Below, one piece after another: positions 26,141 through 34,017 of a stretch of 47,135 nt of DNA. The translations under genes were made by a program, and so were the position numbers. How positions within the stretch are numbered: position 1 is the first letter of the stretch; the number at the start of each line of letters is the position of its first letter. Source of the DNA: Bacteroidales bacterium (GTDB lineage Bacteria > Bacteroidota > Bacteroidia > Bacteroidales > UBA932). The notes below the pieces were generated by a model. It did not search any database, was not told where the DNA came from, and saw only the letters and a list, made by a program, of their open reading frames with translations. The DNA is taken from NCBI GenBank assembly GCA_024689525.1, contig JAILDI010000091.1:1-47135 (forward strand), read 5' to 3'.

Positions 26141-26842
26141 CTATGCAAGAATTATGAATACGCACGGGCGCTTGCCTATCTGCAGGCCTTCCTTGCGCCA
26201 GGCCGCGACCGTACGGGTCCGGATGAACTGCGTCGGAAGGGTAATGTCGGCGGCTACGGTCACCCGCGTTCCGGGAGAAAGGCACTGGAGCATGTCCGCG
26301 AAAAGCGAATCGTTGCGGTAAGGCGTCTCGATTATGATCTGGCTGCAATTCGCGGCGCGGGACTGCCTTTCCACGTCCTTCAGGGCGCTGCGGCGCTCGT
26401 CGGTCTTGGCCGGAAGATAGCCGCAGAAGGTGAAGCGCTGGCCGTTGAGCCCGGAGGCCATCAGCGCGAGCATCAGCGAAGAAGGCCCCACCAGCGGCAC
26501 GACCTCAATCCCCTGCCGGTGGCACAGCGCGACCAGGGCGGCGCCGGGATCGGCCACCGCCGGAAGCCCGGCCTCCGAGATGAGCCCTACGTCCCCGCCG
26601 TCGAAGAGGGCGGCGTAGGATTCCACTTCCTCCTGCGAGGTGTGCTCGTTGAGTTCGTGGAACTCCAGTTCGTCCACGTGGCCCTTGAGCCCGGCCTTCG
26701 AAAGGAAGCGGCGGGCGGTGCGGACTTCCTCCACCACGAAGCACCTGAGCGAGCATGCGAGCTCCAGGGTACTTGCGGGAAGCACCTCGGCGGGATCGCC
26801 TTCGCCCAACGGAGAAGGAATGAGATACAATTTGCCTTTCAT
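26141..26842 (-). CDS. SAM-dependent methyltransferase of the RsmI family, short form
   Basis: RsmI methylates the 2'-hydroxyl of C1402 in 16S rRNA. The 233-residue protein has the tetrapyrrole-methylase fold signature KLYLIPSPLGEGDPAEVLP, FVVEEVRTARRFL, GDVGLISEAGLPAVADPG and VVPLVGPSSLMLALMASG, with GYLPAK later. It is shorter than typical RsmI (about 280) and its N-terminal loop is PSPLGEG rather than ATPIGNL, a variant common in Bacteroidota, so the exact substrate is less certain. ATG at 26840-26842 stands 6 nt from a -7 box. It heads the operon with folB and the MBL gene. Confidence 0.85.
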   Translation of the reverse strand: MKGKLYLIPSPLGEGDPAEVLPASTLELACSLRCFVVEEVRTARRFLSKAGLKGHVDELEFHELNEHTSQEEVESYAALFDGGDVGLISEAGLPAVADPGAALVALCHRQGIEVVPLVGPSSLMLALMASGLNGQRFTFCGYLPAKTDERRSALKDVERQSRAANCSQIIIETPYRNDSLFADMLQCLSPGTRVTVAADITLPTQFIRTRTVAAWRKEGLQIGKRPCVFIILA

Positions 26843-26848
26843 CGACTG

Positions 26849-26856
26849 CAAATTTA
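26849..26856 (-). promoter_or_regulatory. rsmI-like - folB operon -7 promoter box
   Basis: The minus strand reads TAAATTTG, ending 6 nt before the ATG. It marks the left edge of the 650-bp non-coding island. Confidence 0.65.
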
Positions 26857-26955
26857 CTTAATTATTCGGGATTATCCCCTTATGTTTTTTTTGTGTTCCG
26901 CCCCGCAACGTCTGCAGGCCCCTTACCCGCTCAAGGCCCTTCATTATTTGTCTTT

Positions 26956-27026
26956 GCAAGGCAATGCCCCGTATGCGGAGACCTGAAATGAGGGTTGACG
27001 GTCCCGCCTGCGGGGCATCGCCTTGC
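26956..27026. repeat. Long imperfect palindrome with conserved loop (copy A)
   Basis: GCAAGGCAATGCCCCG at 26956-26971 pairs with CGGGGCATCGCCTTGC at 27011-27026 with one mismatch, and the stem continues inward through GCGGAGACC / GGTCCCGC with a bulge. The loop at 26984-26999 is TGAAATGAGGGTTGAC, which matches the loop of the hairpin at 42041-42102 at 15 of 16 positions in the opposite orientation. Confidence 0.75.
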
Positions 27027-27137
27027 GCCCGGAGCCGCCGGTCCATCCAAGCAGAATACACCTTGGAGCTTACCGGTCCATTTCAGGCGGATTGCCCCTG
27101 ACGCTTAAGAGTCCGGTTTCCAGGCAGTTACGTAGTT

Positions 27138-27163
27138 TTCTATGCCCGAAATCGAGCATAGAA
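27138..27163. repeat. Short perfect hairpin in the island
   Basis: TTCTATGC (27138-27145) and GCATAGAA (27156-27163) are perfect 8-bp arms around a 10-nt loop. No T-tract follows, so it is not an obvious terminator. Confidence 0.55.
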
Positions 27164-27508
27164 CTCAACGTATCTCGGTAATCTATAGCACATTATCCGC
27201 CAGATACAATGCTGCCGTTCGAGGGATTGATTTTCCTCTAAACACTCCCGGATCCCCCTCCAGCATCCGTTTTTGGCGTGTTTCCGACAAAAACGATCCC
27301 AAATCACTGTTTGCGTACCGATTCGGGCGCGTTATAGGCGCAAATGCTCCCGAATTGCCGTATTACGTGCTCCGATGCGCGCACTTTTGTCAGAATCGTG
27401 CGCGAATGAGGGTGCGGCGGTGCCAAATAGTTCCCCCTTCGAAAAAAGCCGGGATTCTTTGCTATTCTTTGGACACAAGAGATAGAGGGATTATTCCGTA
27501 ATTATTGA

Positions 27509-27516
27509 TAATTTTG
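27509..27516 (+). promoter_or_regulatory. recQ -7 promoter box
   Basis: TAATTTTG ends 7 nt before the ATG at 27524. It fits the short spacing seen at most units in the window. Confidence 0.55.
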
Positions 27517-27523
27517 TCCTGCC

Positions 27524-29443
27524 ATGCCGGACGCTTCGGACATACTCTTCCGATACTGGGGTTTCGAGAGCTTCAGGCCGATGCAGGAAGAAATCATAGC
27601 CACCGCGCTTGCGGGAGGCGACGTGCTCGCCATAATGCCCACCGGCGGCGGCAAGTCCGTCTGCTTCCAGGTGCCGGCGCTGATGCGGGAAGGGGTCGCG
27701 CTCGTCATCACCCCTCTCATCGCCCTGATGAAGGACCAGGTGCAGAACCTCGAAGACCGCGGCATCAAGGCGCTCAGCATCCACGCCGGGATGACCCGGA
27801 GGGAGGTGGACCTGGCGCTCAACAACGCCGCTTACGGCGACTGCAAGCTGCTCTATGTCTCCCCCGAGCGGCTCGGCACCCAGCTTTTCCGCTCCTACCT
27901 CGACGTGCTCAAGGTCAGCTTCATCGTGGTGGACGAAGCGCACTGCATCTCCCAGTGGGGCTACGACTTCCGCCCGGACTACCTGCGCATCGGCGAGGTG
28001 AGGAAAGTGCTGGACGCACCTGTGATAGCTCTCACGGCGACGGCCACCCCGAAGGTCGCGGAAGACATCATGGAGAGGCTCTCGCGCTATCCGGAGGCCG
28101 ATCCGAGGAGGACGGCGAAGACCGCGGAAGACAAGGCCGGCGTGGGCGGTTTCACGATGATCAGGAGCAGTTTCGAGAGGCCCAACCTTTCCTATATAGT
28201 GCGCGAAACCCAGGACAAATACGGGCAGATACTCGACATCTGCAAGGGCGTAGGAGGCTCCGGCATCATCTATATGCGCCACCGACGCAAATGCGAGGAG
28301 GTCGCCGCCTATCTGGCCGCCGGCGGAGTCTCGGCATCGTTCTACCACGCCGGAATCGGGCCGGAACTGCGCACGCGCAGGCAGGCGGAGTGGAAGATGG
28401 GCACCATAAGGGTGATGGTCTGCACCAACGCTTTCGGCATGGGCATAGACAAGCCTGACGTGCGTTTCGTGGCCCATATGAGCCCTCCGGACAGCCTGGA
28501 GGCATATTTCCAGGAAGCGGGACGCGCCGGCAGGGACGGTCTCCGCTCGTATGCGGTGCTGCTCTGGAACGCTACGGACCTGCGCAACATGAAGCAGATC
28601 CTGGACGTGTCTTTCCCTCCGCTGGACTTCATTGCCGACATTTATCAGAAACTGCACATTTTCTACGGGATACAGTACGAAACGGGCGTCTCCCGCCAGT
28701 TGAAATTCGACCTGGTGGAGTTCTGCACGCATTTCGCGCTCCCGCAGGCGCAGACGCGCTATGCGCTCAGGTACCTCGAGCAGTCCGACCACATCACCTA
28801 TTCCGAGGACATCGACATCGCCACCCAGGTGAAGATAGTCACCGACCGCGACCAGCTTTATGAAATCGATTTCCCGGACCCGAAGATGACCGCGCTGCTG
28901 GAGATCCTGATGAGGCGGCATCCGGGCATTTTCAGCTATCCCGTAACCATTGACGAGGAACGCATCGGCGCCGAACTGGGCATCGGCGTCCCGCTCCTCC
29001 GGCAGCTGCTGTACGGCATCTCGCTGGAGCACGTGATAAGGTATGTCCCCGCCGACCACAGCACGGTGATCACGCTGCACCACAACCGCCTCGAACCGGG
29101 CAACGTGAACCTCCTGCCGGACAAATACGATTTCCTCCGGAAGGCAGCGGAAGACAGGCTCGCGGCAATGACGGAATACGCCACGGAAAGCAGCCTTTGC
29201 CGCTCGCGTTTCCTGCTGGATTATTTCGGGCAGGAAGAGTCCGCCGACTGCGGATGCTGCGACGTATGCCGCACCCACGGCAGGAAAGGGCCGGACACGG
29301 AGAGCGTCGTGAAAAAATACGCCCGGGAGCACCCGGGATTCACTTTCGACGAATTGTCGGAGTGGAGCAGGGACCCCCGGAACGGCGCTCCTTCGGACAT
29401 TCTGGCCGTCTGCAGGGAGATGATGGACAAAGGCGAAATCTGA
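27524..29443 (+). CDS. recQ: RecQ-family ATP-dependent DNA helicase
   Basis: RecQ helicases unwind 3'-tailed duplex and branched DNA in recombination and repair. The 639-residue product starts with the RecQ-specific motif 0 ([15 protein letters not shown]), then motif [17 protein letters not shown], the DEAH box [28 protein letters not shown], and motif VI in [11 protein letters not shown]. The four-cysteine zinc motif ([12 protein letters not shown] then CGCCDVC) lies near residues 558-590, after a winged-helix-like region, rather than directly after the helicase core as in E. coli RecQ. There is no clear HRDC domain; the last 40 residues form a small helical tail. The ATG is 7 nt from a -7 box. 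Confidence 0.92.
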   Translation: MPDASDILFRYWGFESFRPMQEEIIATALAGGDVLAIMPTGGGKSVCFQVPALMREGVALVITPLIALMKDQVQNLEDRGIKALSIHAGMTRREVDLALNNAAYGDCKLLYVSPERLGTQLFRSYLDVLKVSFIVVDEAHCISQWGYDFRPDYLRIGEVRKVLDAPVIALTATATPKVAEDIMERLSRYPEADPRRTAKTAEDKAGVGGFTMIRSSFERPNLSYIVRETQDKYGQILDICKGVGGSGIIYMRHRRKCEEVAAYLAAGGVSASFYHAGIGPELRTRRQAEWKMGTIRVMVCTNAFGMGIDKPDVRFVAHMSPPDSLEAYFQEAGRAGRDGLRSYAVLLWNATDLRNMKQILDVSFPPLDFIADIYQKLHIFYGIQYETGVSRQLKFDLVEFCTHFALPQAQTRYALRYLEQSDHITYSEDIDIATQVKIVTDRDQLYEIDFPDPKMTALLEILMRRHPGIFSYPVTIDEERIGAELGIGVPLLRQLLYGISLEHVIRYVPADHSTVITLHHNRLEPGNVNLLPDKYDFLRKAAEDRLAAMTEYATESSLCRSRFLLDYFGQEESADCGCCDVCRTHGRKGPDTESVVKKYAREHPGFTFDELSEWSRDPRNGAPSDILAVCREMMDKGEI

Positions 29444-29488
29444 GCATAAGAACAGCCCTGAAAAGTTGGAAAATATCCGGCGAATCAC

Positions 29489-29496
29489 TATCTTTG
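29489..29496 (+). promoter_or_regulatory. pckA -7 promoter box
   Basis: TATCTTTG with a TTGG -33-like element 19 nt upstream. It ends 60 nt before the pckA ATG, giving a leader of about 55 nt, unlike most neighbours. Confidence 0.68.
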
Positions 29497-29500
29497 CGCG

Positions 29501-29519
29501 CGACATTTGAAAAATGTCG
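29501..29519 (+). promoter_or_regulatory. Hairpin at the 5' end of the pckA leader
   Basis: CGACATTT and AAATGTCG form a perfect 8-bp stem with a GAA triloop. It begins about 5 nt after the -7 box, so it would be the first structure of the mRNA, as expected of a 5' stabilising stem-loop. A DNA operator is the alternative. Confidence 0.55.
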
Positions 29520-29556
29520 GAACATAGGAGATTTTTTAACTTTTTATACAATTCTT

Positions 29557-31161
29557 ATGGCAAAAATGGATTTGAGCAAGTATGGTATCAACGGAGTGAC
29601 CGAAATACTCTACAACCCTACTTACGAAGTGCTTTACAACGAAGAGACCAAGCCTGGTCTCGAGGGTTTTGACAAAGGTCAGGTGACCGAACTCGGAGCC
29701 ATCAACGTGATGACCGGAATCTACACCGGCCGTTCTCCCAAGGACAAGTACATCGTCATGGACGAGAATTCCAAGGACACCGTATGGTGGACTTCCGAGG
29801 AGTACAAGAACGACAACCATCCCCTTTCCGAGGAGAACTGGAAGGCCCTGAAGGATCTCGCAATCAAGCAGCTCAGCGGCAAGAGGCTCTTCGTGGTGGA
29901 CGGCTACTGCGGAACCCACAAGGACACCCGCATGAAGGTCCGCTTCATCATGGAGGTTGCATGGCAGGCACACTTCGTCACCAACATGTTCATCCGTCCG
30001 CAGAACCAGGCCGAATTCGACCAGGAGCCTGATTTCATCGTATACTGCGCATCCAAGGCCAAGGTTGACAACTACAAGGAGATGGGCCTCAACTCCGAGA
30101 CCGCCGTCGCATTCAACGTCACCAGCAAGGAGCAGGTCATCCTCAACACCTGGTACGGCGGCGAGATGAAGAAGGGTATGTTCTCCATGCAGAACTACTT
30201 CCTCCCCCTCCGCGGCATCGCTTCCATGCACTGCTCAGCCAACACCGACATGAACGGCGAGAACACCGCCACCTTCTTCGGTCTCTCCGGAACCGGTAAG
30301 ACCACCCTCTCCACCGACCCCAAGCGCCTCCTCATCGGTGACGACGAGCACGGCTGGGACGACGAGGGCGTCTTCAACCTCGAGGGCGGCTGCTACGCCA
30401 AGGTCATCAACCTGGACAAGGAAAGCGAGCCCGACATCTACAACGCCATCCGCCGCGACGCTCTCCTCGAGAACGTAACCGTGGACGCCGAGGGCAAGAT
30501 CGACTTCGCAGACAAGAGCGTGACCGAGAACACCCGCGTCTCCTACCCTATCTATCACATCAACAAGATCGTCCGCCCTTATTCCCAGGGTCCGGCTGCA
30601 AAGCAGGTGATCTTCCTCTCTGCAGACGCATTCGGCGTTCTTCCTCCCGTCTCCATCCTCGATCCCGAGCAGACCAAGTACTACTTCCTCTCCGGCTTCA
30701 CCGCAAAGCTTGCAGGAACCGAGCGCGGCATCACCGAGCCCACTCCGACCTTCTCCGCTTGCTTCGGACAGGCATTCCTCGAGCTGCACCCGACCAAGTA
30801 CGCTGAGGAACTCGTGAAGAAGATGCAGAAGAGCGGCGCGAAGGCATACCTCGTGAACACCGGCTGGAACGGTACCGGAAAGCGTATCTCCATACGTGAC
30901 ACCCGCGGCATCATCGACGCCATCCTCGACGGCAGCATCGACAAGGTCCCTACCAAGAAGATCCCTTACTTCAACTTCGAGGTTCCTACCGTCCTCAACG
31001 GAGTCGACACCGGTATCCTCGATCCTCGCGACACCTACGCCGATCCTTCAGTTTGGGAAGAGAAGGCAAAGGACCTCGCAGGCCGTTTCATCAAGAACTT
31101 CAAGAAGTACGAAGGCAACGAAGCCGGAAAGGCCCTCGTGGCAGCCGGCCCGAAGCTCTAG
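29557..31161 (+). CDS. pckA: Phosphoenolpyruvate carboxykinase (ATP)
   Basis: This enzyme interconverts oxaloacetate plus ATP and PEP plus CO2; in gut Bacteroidota it works mainly toward oxaloacetate for succinate formation. The 534-residue product has the expected length with [14 protein letters not shown] (substrate Arg), [18 protein letters not shown], the kinase-1 loop [16 protein letters not shown], the metal site [16 protein letters not shown] and [15 protein letters not shown] near the end. ATG at 29557 follows the leader; a second ATG three codons on is possible. The codons are strongly biased toward C and G endings, fitting high expression. It is a single-gene unit with its own promoter and terminator. 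Confidence 0.98.
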   Translation: MAKMDLSKYGINGVTEILYNPTYEVLYNEETKPGLEGFDKGQVTELGAINVMTGIYTGRSPKDKYIVMDENSKDTVWWTSEEYKNDNHPLSEENWKALKDLAIKQLSGKRLFVVDGYCGTHKDTRMKVRFIMEVAWQAHFVTNMFIRPQNQAEFDQEPDFIVYCASKAKVDNYKEMGLNSETAVAFNVTSKEQVILNTWYGGEMKKGMFSMQNYFLPLRGIASMHCSANTDMNGENTATFFGLSGTGKTTLSTDPKRLLIGDDEHGWDDEGVFNLEGGCYAKVINLDKESEPDIYNAIRRDALLENVTVDAEGKIDFADKSVTENTRVSYPIYHINKIVRPYSQGPAAKQVIFLSADAFGVLPPVSILDPEQTKYYFLSGFTAKLAGTERGITEPTPTFSACFGQAFLELHPTKYAEELVKKMQKSGAKAYLVNTGWNGTGKRISIRDTRGIIDAILDGSIDKVPTKKIPYFNFEVPTVLNGVDTGILDPRDTYADPSVWEEKAKDLAGRFIKNFKKYEGNEAGKALVAAGPKL

Positions 31162-31183
31162 TCTCCTGACTTCTTCCACCCAT

Positions 31184-31212
31184 AAAAGCCGGTCCCCGAG
31201 GCCGGCTTTTTT
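31184..31212 (+). terminator. Rho-independent terminator of pckA
   Basis: AAAGCCGG (31185-31192) and CCGGCTTT (31202-31209) form a perfect stem with a 9-nt loop, followed by T residues. The stem is the same as in the gapA terminator. Confidence 0.88.
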
Positions 31213-31230
31213 CACCACATGATTATAACG

Positions 31231-31368
31231 ATGAAGAAAGTTTATCCATACGAGAATCCGGAGACGGAAGTAATCCGCTTCTGTTTCAACGAATCCGTTC
31301 TGCTGAATGGCAGCCCGAACGGCATCGATCCGGTTCCCGAAGATGACGATCCGTTCAATTTCGACTGA
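31231..31368 (+). CDS. Small 45-residue protein of unknown function
   Basis: The frame encodes MKKVYPYENPETEVIRFCFN followed by ESVLLNGSPNGIDPVPEDDD and ends PFNFD. It has a basic, proline-containing start, a short hydrophobic middle with one Cys, and an acidic tail ending in aromatic residues. An in-frame ATG at 31219 would add four residues. The stop is 9 nt before the start of the surface nuclease gene, so the two are probably co-transcribed. From memory, short proteins of the same plan (MKK-Y-x-P-E-x-EV-x-x-F, then Leu-x-x-Ser/Gly and a DD-rich tail) recur in Bacteroidota next to surface lipoproteins. No signal peptide is visible. Confidence 0.6.
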   Translation: MKKVYPYENPETEVIRFCFNESVLLNGSPNGIDPVPEDDDPFNFD

Positions 31369-31377
31369 TTTCCGGCA

Positions 31378-33957
31378 ATGAAGACAAGTTTGAAACTACT
31401 GGCCATCATCATGGCTTCCCTGACTTTTCTTTCCTGCCAGAAAGTCAGCCTCGGATATGAAGAAACGGACGGTGACACCGTGGAAGTCACATTCCACGCC
31501 GGATTCGCCGCAGAAGGCACTAAAACCCAGTTCCTGGACAAGGAAGGATCCGTTTACCCTTCCGAATGGACCCGGAACAAGCAGGCCAGGATCTATGTCG
31601 GCACCGCTACCGCCGTCAATGTGACCCCGGATGCGGAAGGCACCTCGACGACCTTCACCGCAAGCCTCGACAATGCCTCCGCCGGCACCGCGCTGCGCGT
31701 CCTGTCGCCGAAGGGCAATTACGACAGCACGGCTCCGGAGAATAACGCAGGAGGGTTTACGAGCAATTACATAGCCGCCACCCATACCTACGTCTGGGCG
31801 GTGATTCCTGACGAGCAGACTCCGACGCAGTTCTCCTGCGACGAGGCCGCCCATCTCGTCGCCGCATCCACGGTGCTGGAGAGCAGCCTCTCAGACGCCT
31901 CGGACATAGACCTTGTGTTCAGCCCCGTCAACGCATTCGGCAAGCTGGTCCTCTCGGACTGCAGCGCCGATGCGATTTCGACCGTCGTGCTCTCCTTCCC
32001 CGCAAGCGTCGCCGGCCCGAGCTGCAAGTACATGCTCGCAGACGGCAGCCTGGAGATCAGCAGTAACGGAAAGTCCACCCTTACCCTGGACGCTTCGGAC
32101 CTCACCAAGGACGATGAAGGCAGATTCAACGTCTGGTTCGGCTGCGTTCCGGTCAGCATGACTTCCGGGTCTTTCTCGGTGACCGTCACCGACGCAGGCG
32201 GCAATTCGACCACAAAGACGGCCGAACTGTCCGCTTCCAAGCCCCTCGAGTTCACCAGGGCCAAGGTCAAGGTCATCAACCTGAGCCTGGCCGGCTCCGA
32301 ACCCGGCGGCGACGGTGCCGAAACCGGCACTGTCCTCTGGTCGGAGACCTGGACCGGCGGATCTTCCGGCGAGAAGCCGTCGGTTTACGGATTCGAAGGT
32401 ACGACCGTCTACGAAGACGGCAGCGTAACCTATTCCGAGGACAATACCGGCACGAAGCTTTACAACGAGCTGTTGGCCGGCGGCGACAAGCCCGAACTGC
32501 TCCTCAAGGCAGGCGGCACCTGGACCGTCAGCGGCATCCCCACCGGAAGCGCTGCGTCTATGACCCTGAGCCTCAAATCCAACAGGGACAACCTAACGGT
32601 CTCCTCCCCCACCGGCGGCATCTCCGTCGGCAGCAAGACCGCAAGCGGAAATACATACTCCTGGACAATTACGAACACCGGGGCCCAGAGTATCTTCACC
32701 CTTGTATTCACGAGTCCGGGCAGCAACGCAAGGCTTGACGACATTACGCTCACCGTGAGCGAAGGAGGTTCCGGCAGCGGCGGAGGGAACACCACCACCG
32801 TCACCACCGCGACGGCAAGCGACGTCTCATACACCACTGCGACCCTGAACGCTACCTACGCCAACGCATCAGCCGCGCCCGAATACACCGGCTTCTACTG
32901 GGGTACGGACCCGGCCAACCTCGTGAACGACTGGCAGAACAGCACCACCACGATGACATCCACGTCAGGATCGTTCTCCGTGGGCCTCGACAATCTGTCC
33001 GACGGCGTAACCTACTATTTCAGGGCCTACATAAAGGTCCACGAAGACGGCACCTACAAGGAGTACGTCAGTACCGTCCTCAAGTCGTTTACGACCAGGA
33101 GGATTTCGGGAGACGTTTCGGGCAACCAGCTCGGATGGGCGGAACTTCCCCGCATGAACTACACGGTCAGCGGCAACTACAAGATCAGCACCGAGAACAG
33201 CAACAACTACTACGCATACCATTGGTGCGCCGGCGGCGAGACCACGCACGGACACACCGCCAGGAACTTCACCGTATGCTTCAGCGGAGAGCACCATTGT
33301 CCGCTGTGGGTGGCTGCGCCAAGGCACAGCATGTATGTCGGTTCGGGAAGGCACGATGCATACAGGACCGACGACCTGGTCCCGGCAAGCATCCAATACA
33401 GGAACAAAGACACCGGAGGCGGATGCAACAAGGGACATATGCTCGGTTCAGCCGAGAGGAACAGGACAGTGGCTACCAACCAGCAGGTATTCGTCTATAC
33501 CAACATAGCCCCGCAGCTCTCCACAGGCTTCAATACCGGAGGCGGCGGATGGAACAAACTCGAGGACTGGGTGGACACCCAGGTCTGCGCGGACACGCTC
33601 TACGAAGTCATAGGCTGCTATTTCGAGAGGTACACCGACGGCTATGGCAACACCGTCAACCCCAAGACCATCTCATTCGGAGGCCGCAACGACGTGGATA
33701 TGCCTACGATGTTCTACTACGTGCTCCTCAGGACCAAGAGCGGCAACTCTCACAAGGCCGTCACGGAATGTTCGGCAAGCGAACTTAAATGCGCCGCGTT
33801 CGTGCGCTCGCACACCAACGACCTCAAGGGCCAGGCCGTGACGAGGACCGAGATGATGAGCGTCTCCGAGCTGGAGGCCATCACGGGCTTCACCTACTTC
33901 GCGAACGTTCCCGACGCACCCAAGAGCATCTGCAACCCCACGGACTGGGGTCTGTAG
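31378..33957 (+). CDS. Surface lipoprotein with fimbrillin-like region and NUC-type endonuclease domain
   Basis: The 859-residue protein begins with a lipoprotein signal (IIMASLTFLSC). Residues about 35-310 resemble fimbrillin-like domains of Bacteroidota lipoproteins (TFHAGFAAEGTKTQF opening). Residues 320-480 form a second strand-rich domain, 485-580 a fibronectin-III-like domain (YTTATLNATYANASAAPEY, TYYFRAYI). From about 590 comes a DNA/RNA non-specific endonuclease domain: GCNKGHMLGSAERN near residue 682 holds the catalytic His (the family consensus is DRGH), followed by VFVYTNIAPQ and WNKLEDWV. The Asp of DRGH is Asn here, so activity should be checked. It is probably outer-membrane anchored and scavenges nucleic acids. 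Preceded by the 45-residue gene. Confidence 0.85.
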   Translation: MKTSLKLLAIIMASLTFLSCQKVSLGYEETDGDTVEVTFHAGFAAEGTKTQFLDKEGSVYPSEWTRNKQARIYVGTATAVNVTPDAEGTSTTFTASLDNASAGTALRVLSPKGNYDSTAPENNAGGFTSNYIAATHTYVWAVIPDEQTPTQFSCDEAAHLVAASTVLESSLSDASDIDLVFSPVNAFGKLVLSDCSADAISTVVLSFPASVAGPSCKYMLADGSLEISSNGKSTLTLDASDLTKDDEGRFNVWFGCVPVSMTSGSFSVTVTDAGGNSTTKTAELSASKPLEFTRAKVKVINLSLAGSEPGGDGAETGTVLWSETWTGGSSGEKPSVYGFEGTTVYEDGSVTYSEDNTGTKLYNELLAGGDKPELLLKAGGTWTVSGIPTGSAASMTLSLKSNRDNLTVSSPTGGISVGSKTASGNTYSWTITNTGAQSIFTLVFTSPGSNARLDDITLTVSEGGSGSGGGNTTTVTTATASDVSYTTATLNATYANASAAPEYTGFYWGTDPANLVNDWQNSTTTMTSTSGSFSVGLDNLSDGVTYYFRAYIKVHEDGTYKEYVSTVLKSFTTRRISGDVSGNQLGWAELPRMNYTVSGNYKISTENSNNYYAYHWCAGGETTHGHTARNFTVCFSGEHHCPLWVAAPRHSMYVGSGRHDAYRTDDLVPASIQYRNKDTGGGCNKGHMLGSAERNRTVATNQQVFVYTNIAPQLSTGFNTGGGGWNKLEDWVDTQVCADTLYEVIGCYFERYTDGYGNTVNPKTISFGGRNDVDMPTMFYYVLLRTKSGNSHKAVTECSASELKCAAFVRSHTNDLKGQAVTRTEMMSVSELEAITGFTYFANVPDAPKSICNPTDWGL

Positions 33958-33972
33958 ATGATGCATTGAATC

Positions 33973-34007
33973 AGAAAAGGCCGCCCCGAGTCAGGGCGGC
34001 CTTTTCT
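33973..34007. terminator. Bidirectional terminator between convergent genes
   Basis: AGAAAAGGCCGCCC and GGGCGGCCTTTTCT are perfect 14-bp arms with a 7-nt loop. A-tract and T-tract flank the stem on both strands, so it can serve the nuclease gene and the patatin gene. Confidence 0.9.
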
Positions 34008-34017
34008 GTCTTGCAGG

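Larger units (their letters stand above)
26857..27508. other. Non-coding island between two divergent units
   Basis: About 650 bp hold no gene I can support. It contains the 71-bp hairpin repeat at 26956-27026, a stretch near 27085-27110 with GGTCCATTTCAGGCGGATTGCCCC, whose complement weakly echoes the repeat (CCTGAAATG), and a perfect 8-bp hairpin at 27138-27163 (TTCTATGC / GCATAGAA, 10-nt loop). The right half is less GC-rich than the flanking genes. A 119-codon open frame at 27142-27501 has no promoter or recognisable domain. The stretch resembles a composite of mobile or degenerate repeats. Confidence 0.6.

Noticed and set aside
27142..27501. 119-codon plus frame in the non-coding island
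   Set aside because: There is no promoter box, no recognisable domain and an unusual residue mix. It may belong to a repeated element, but I cannot support a gene.
27491..29551. 686-codon open frame on the minus strand
   Set aside because: It is antisense to recQ over its whole length, Val/His/Arg-rich and without any motif; a product of high GC3.
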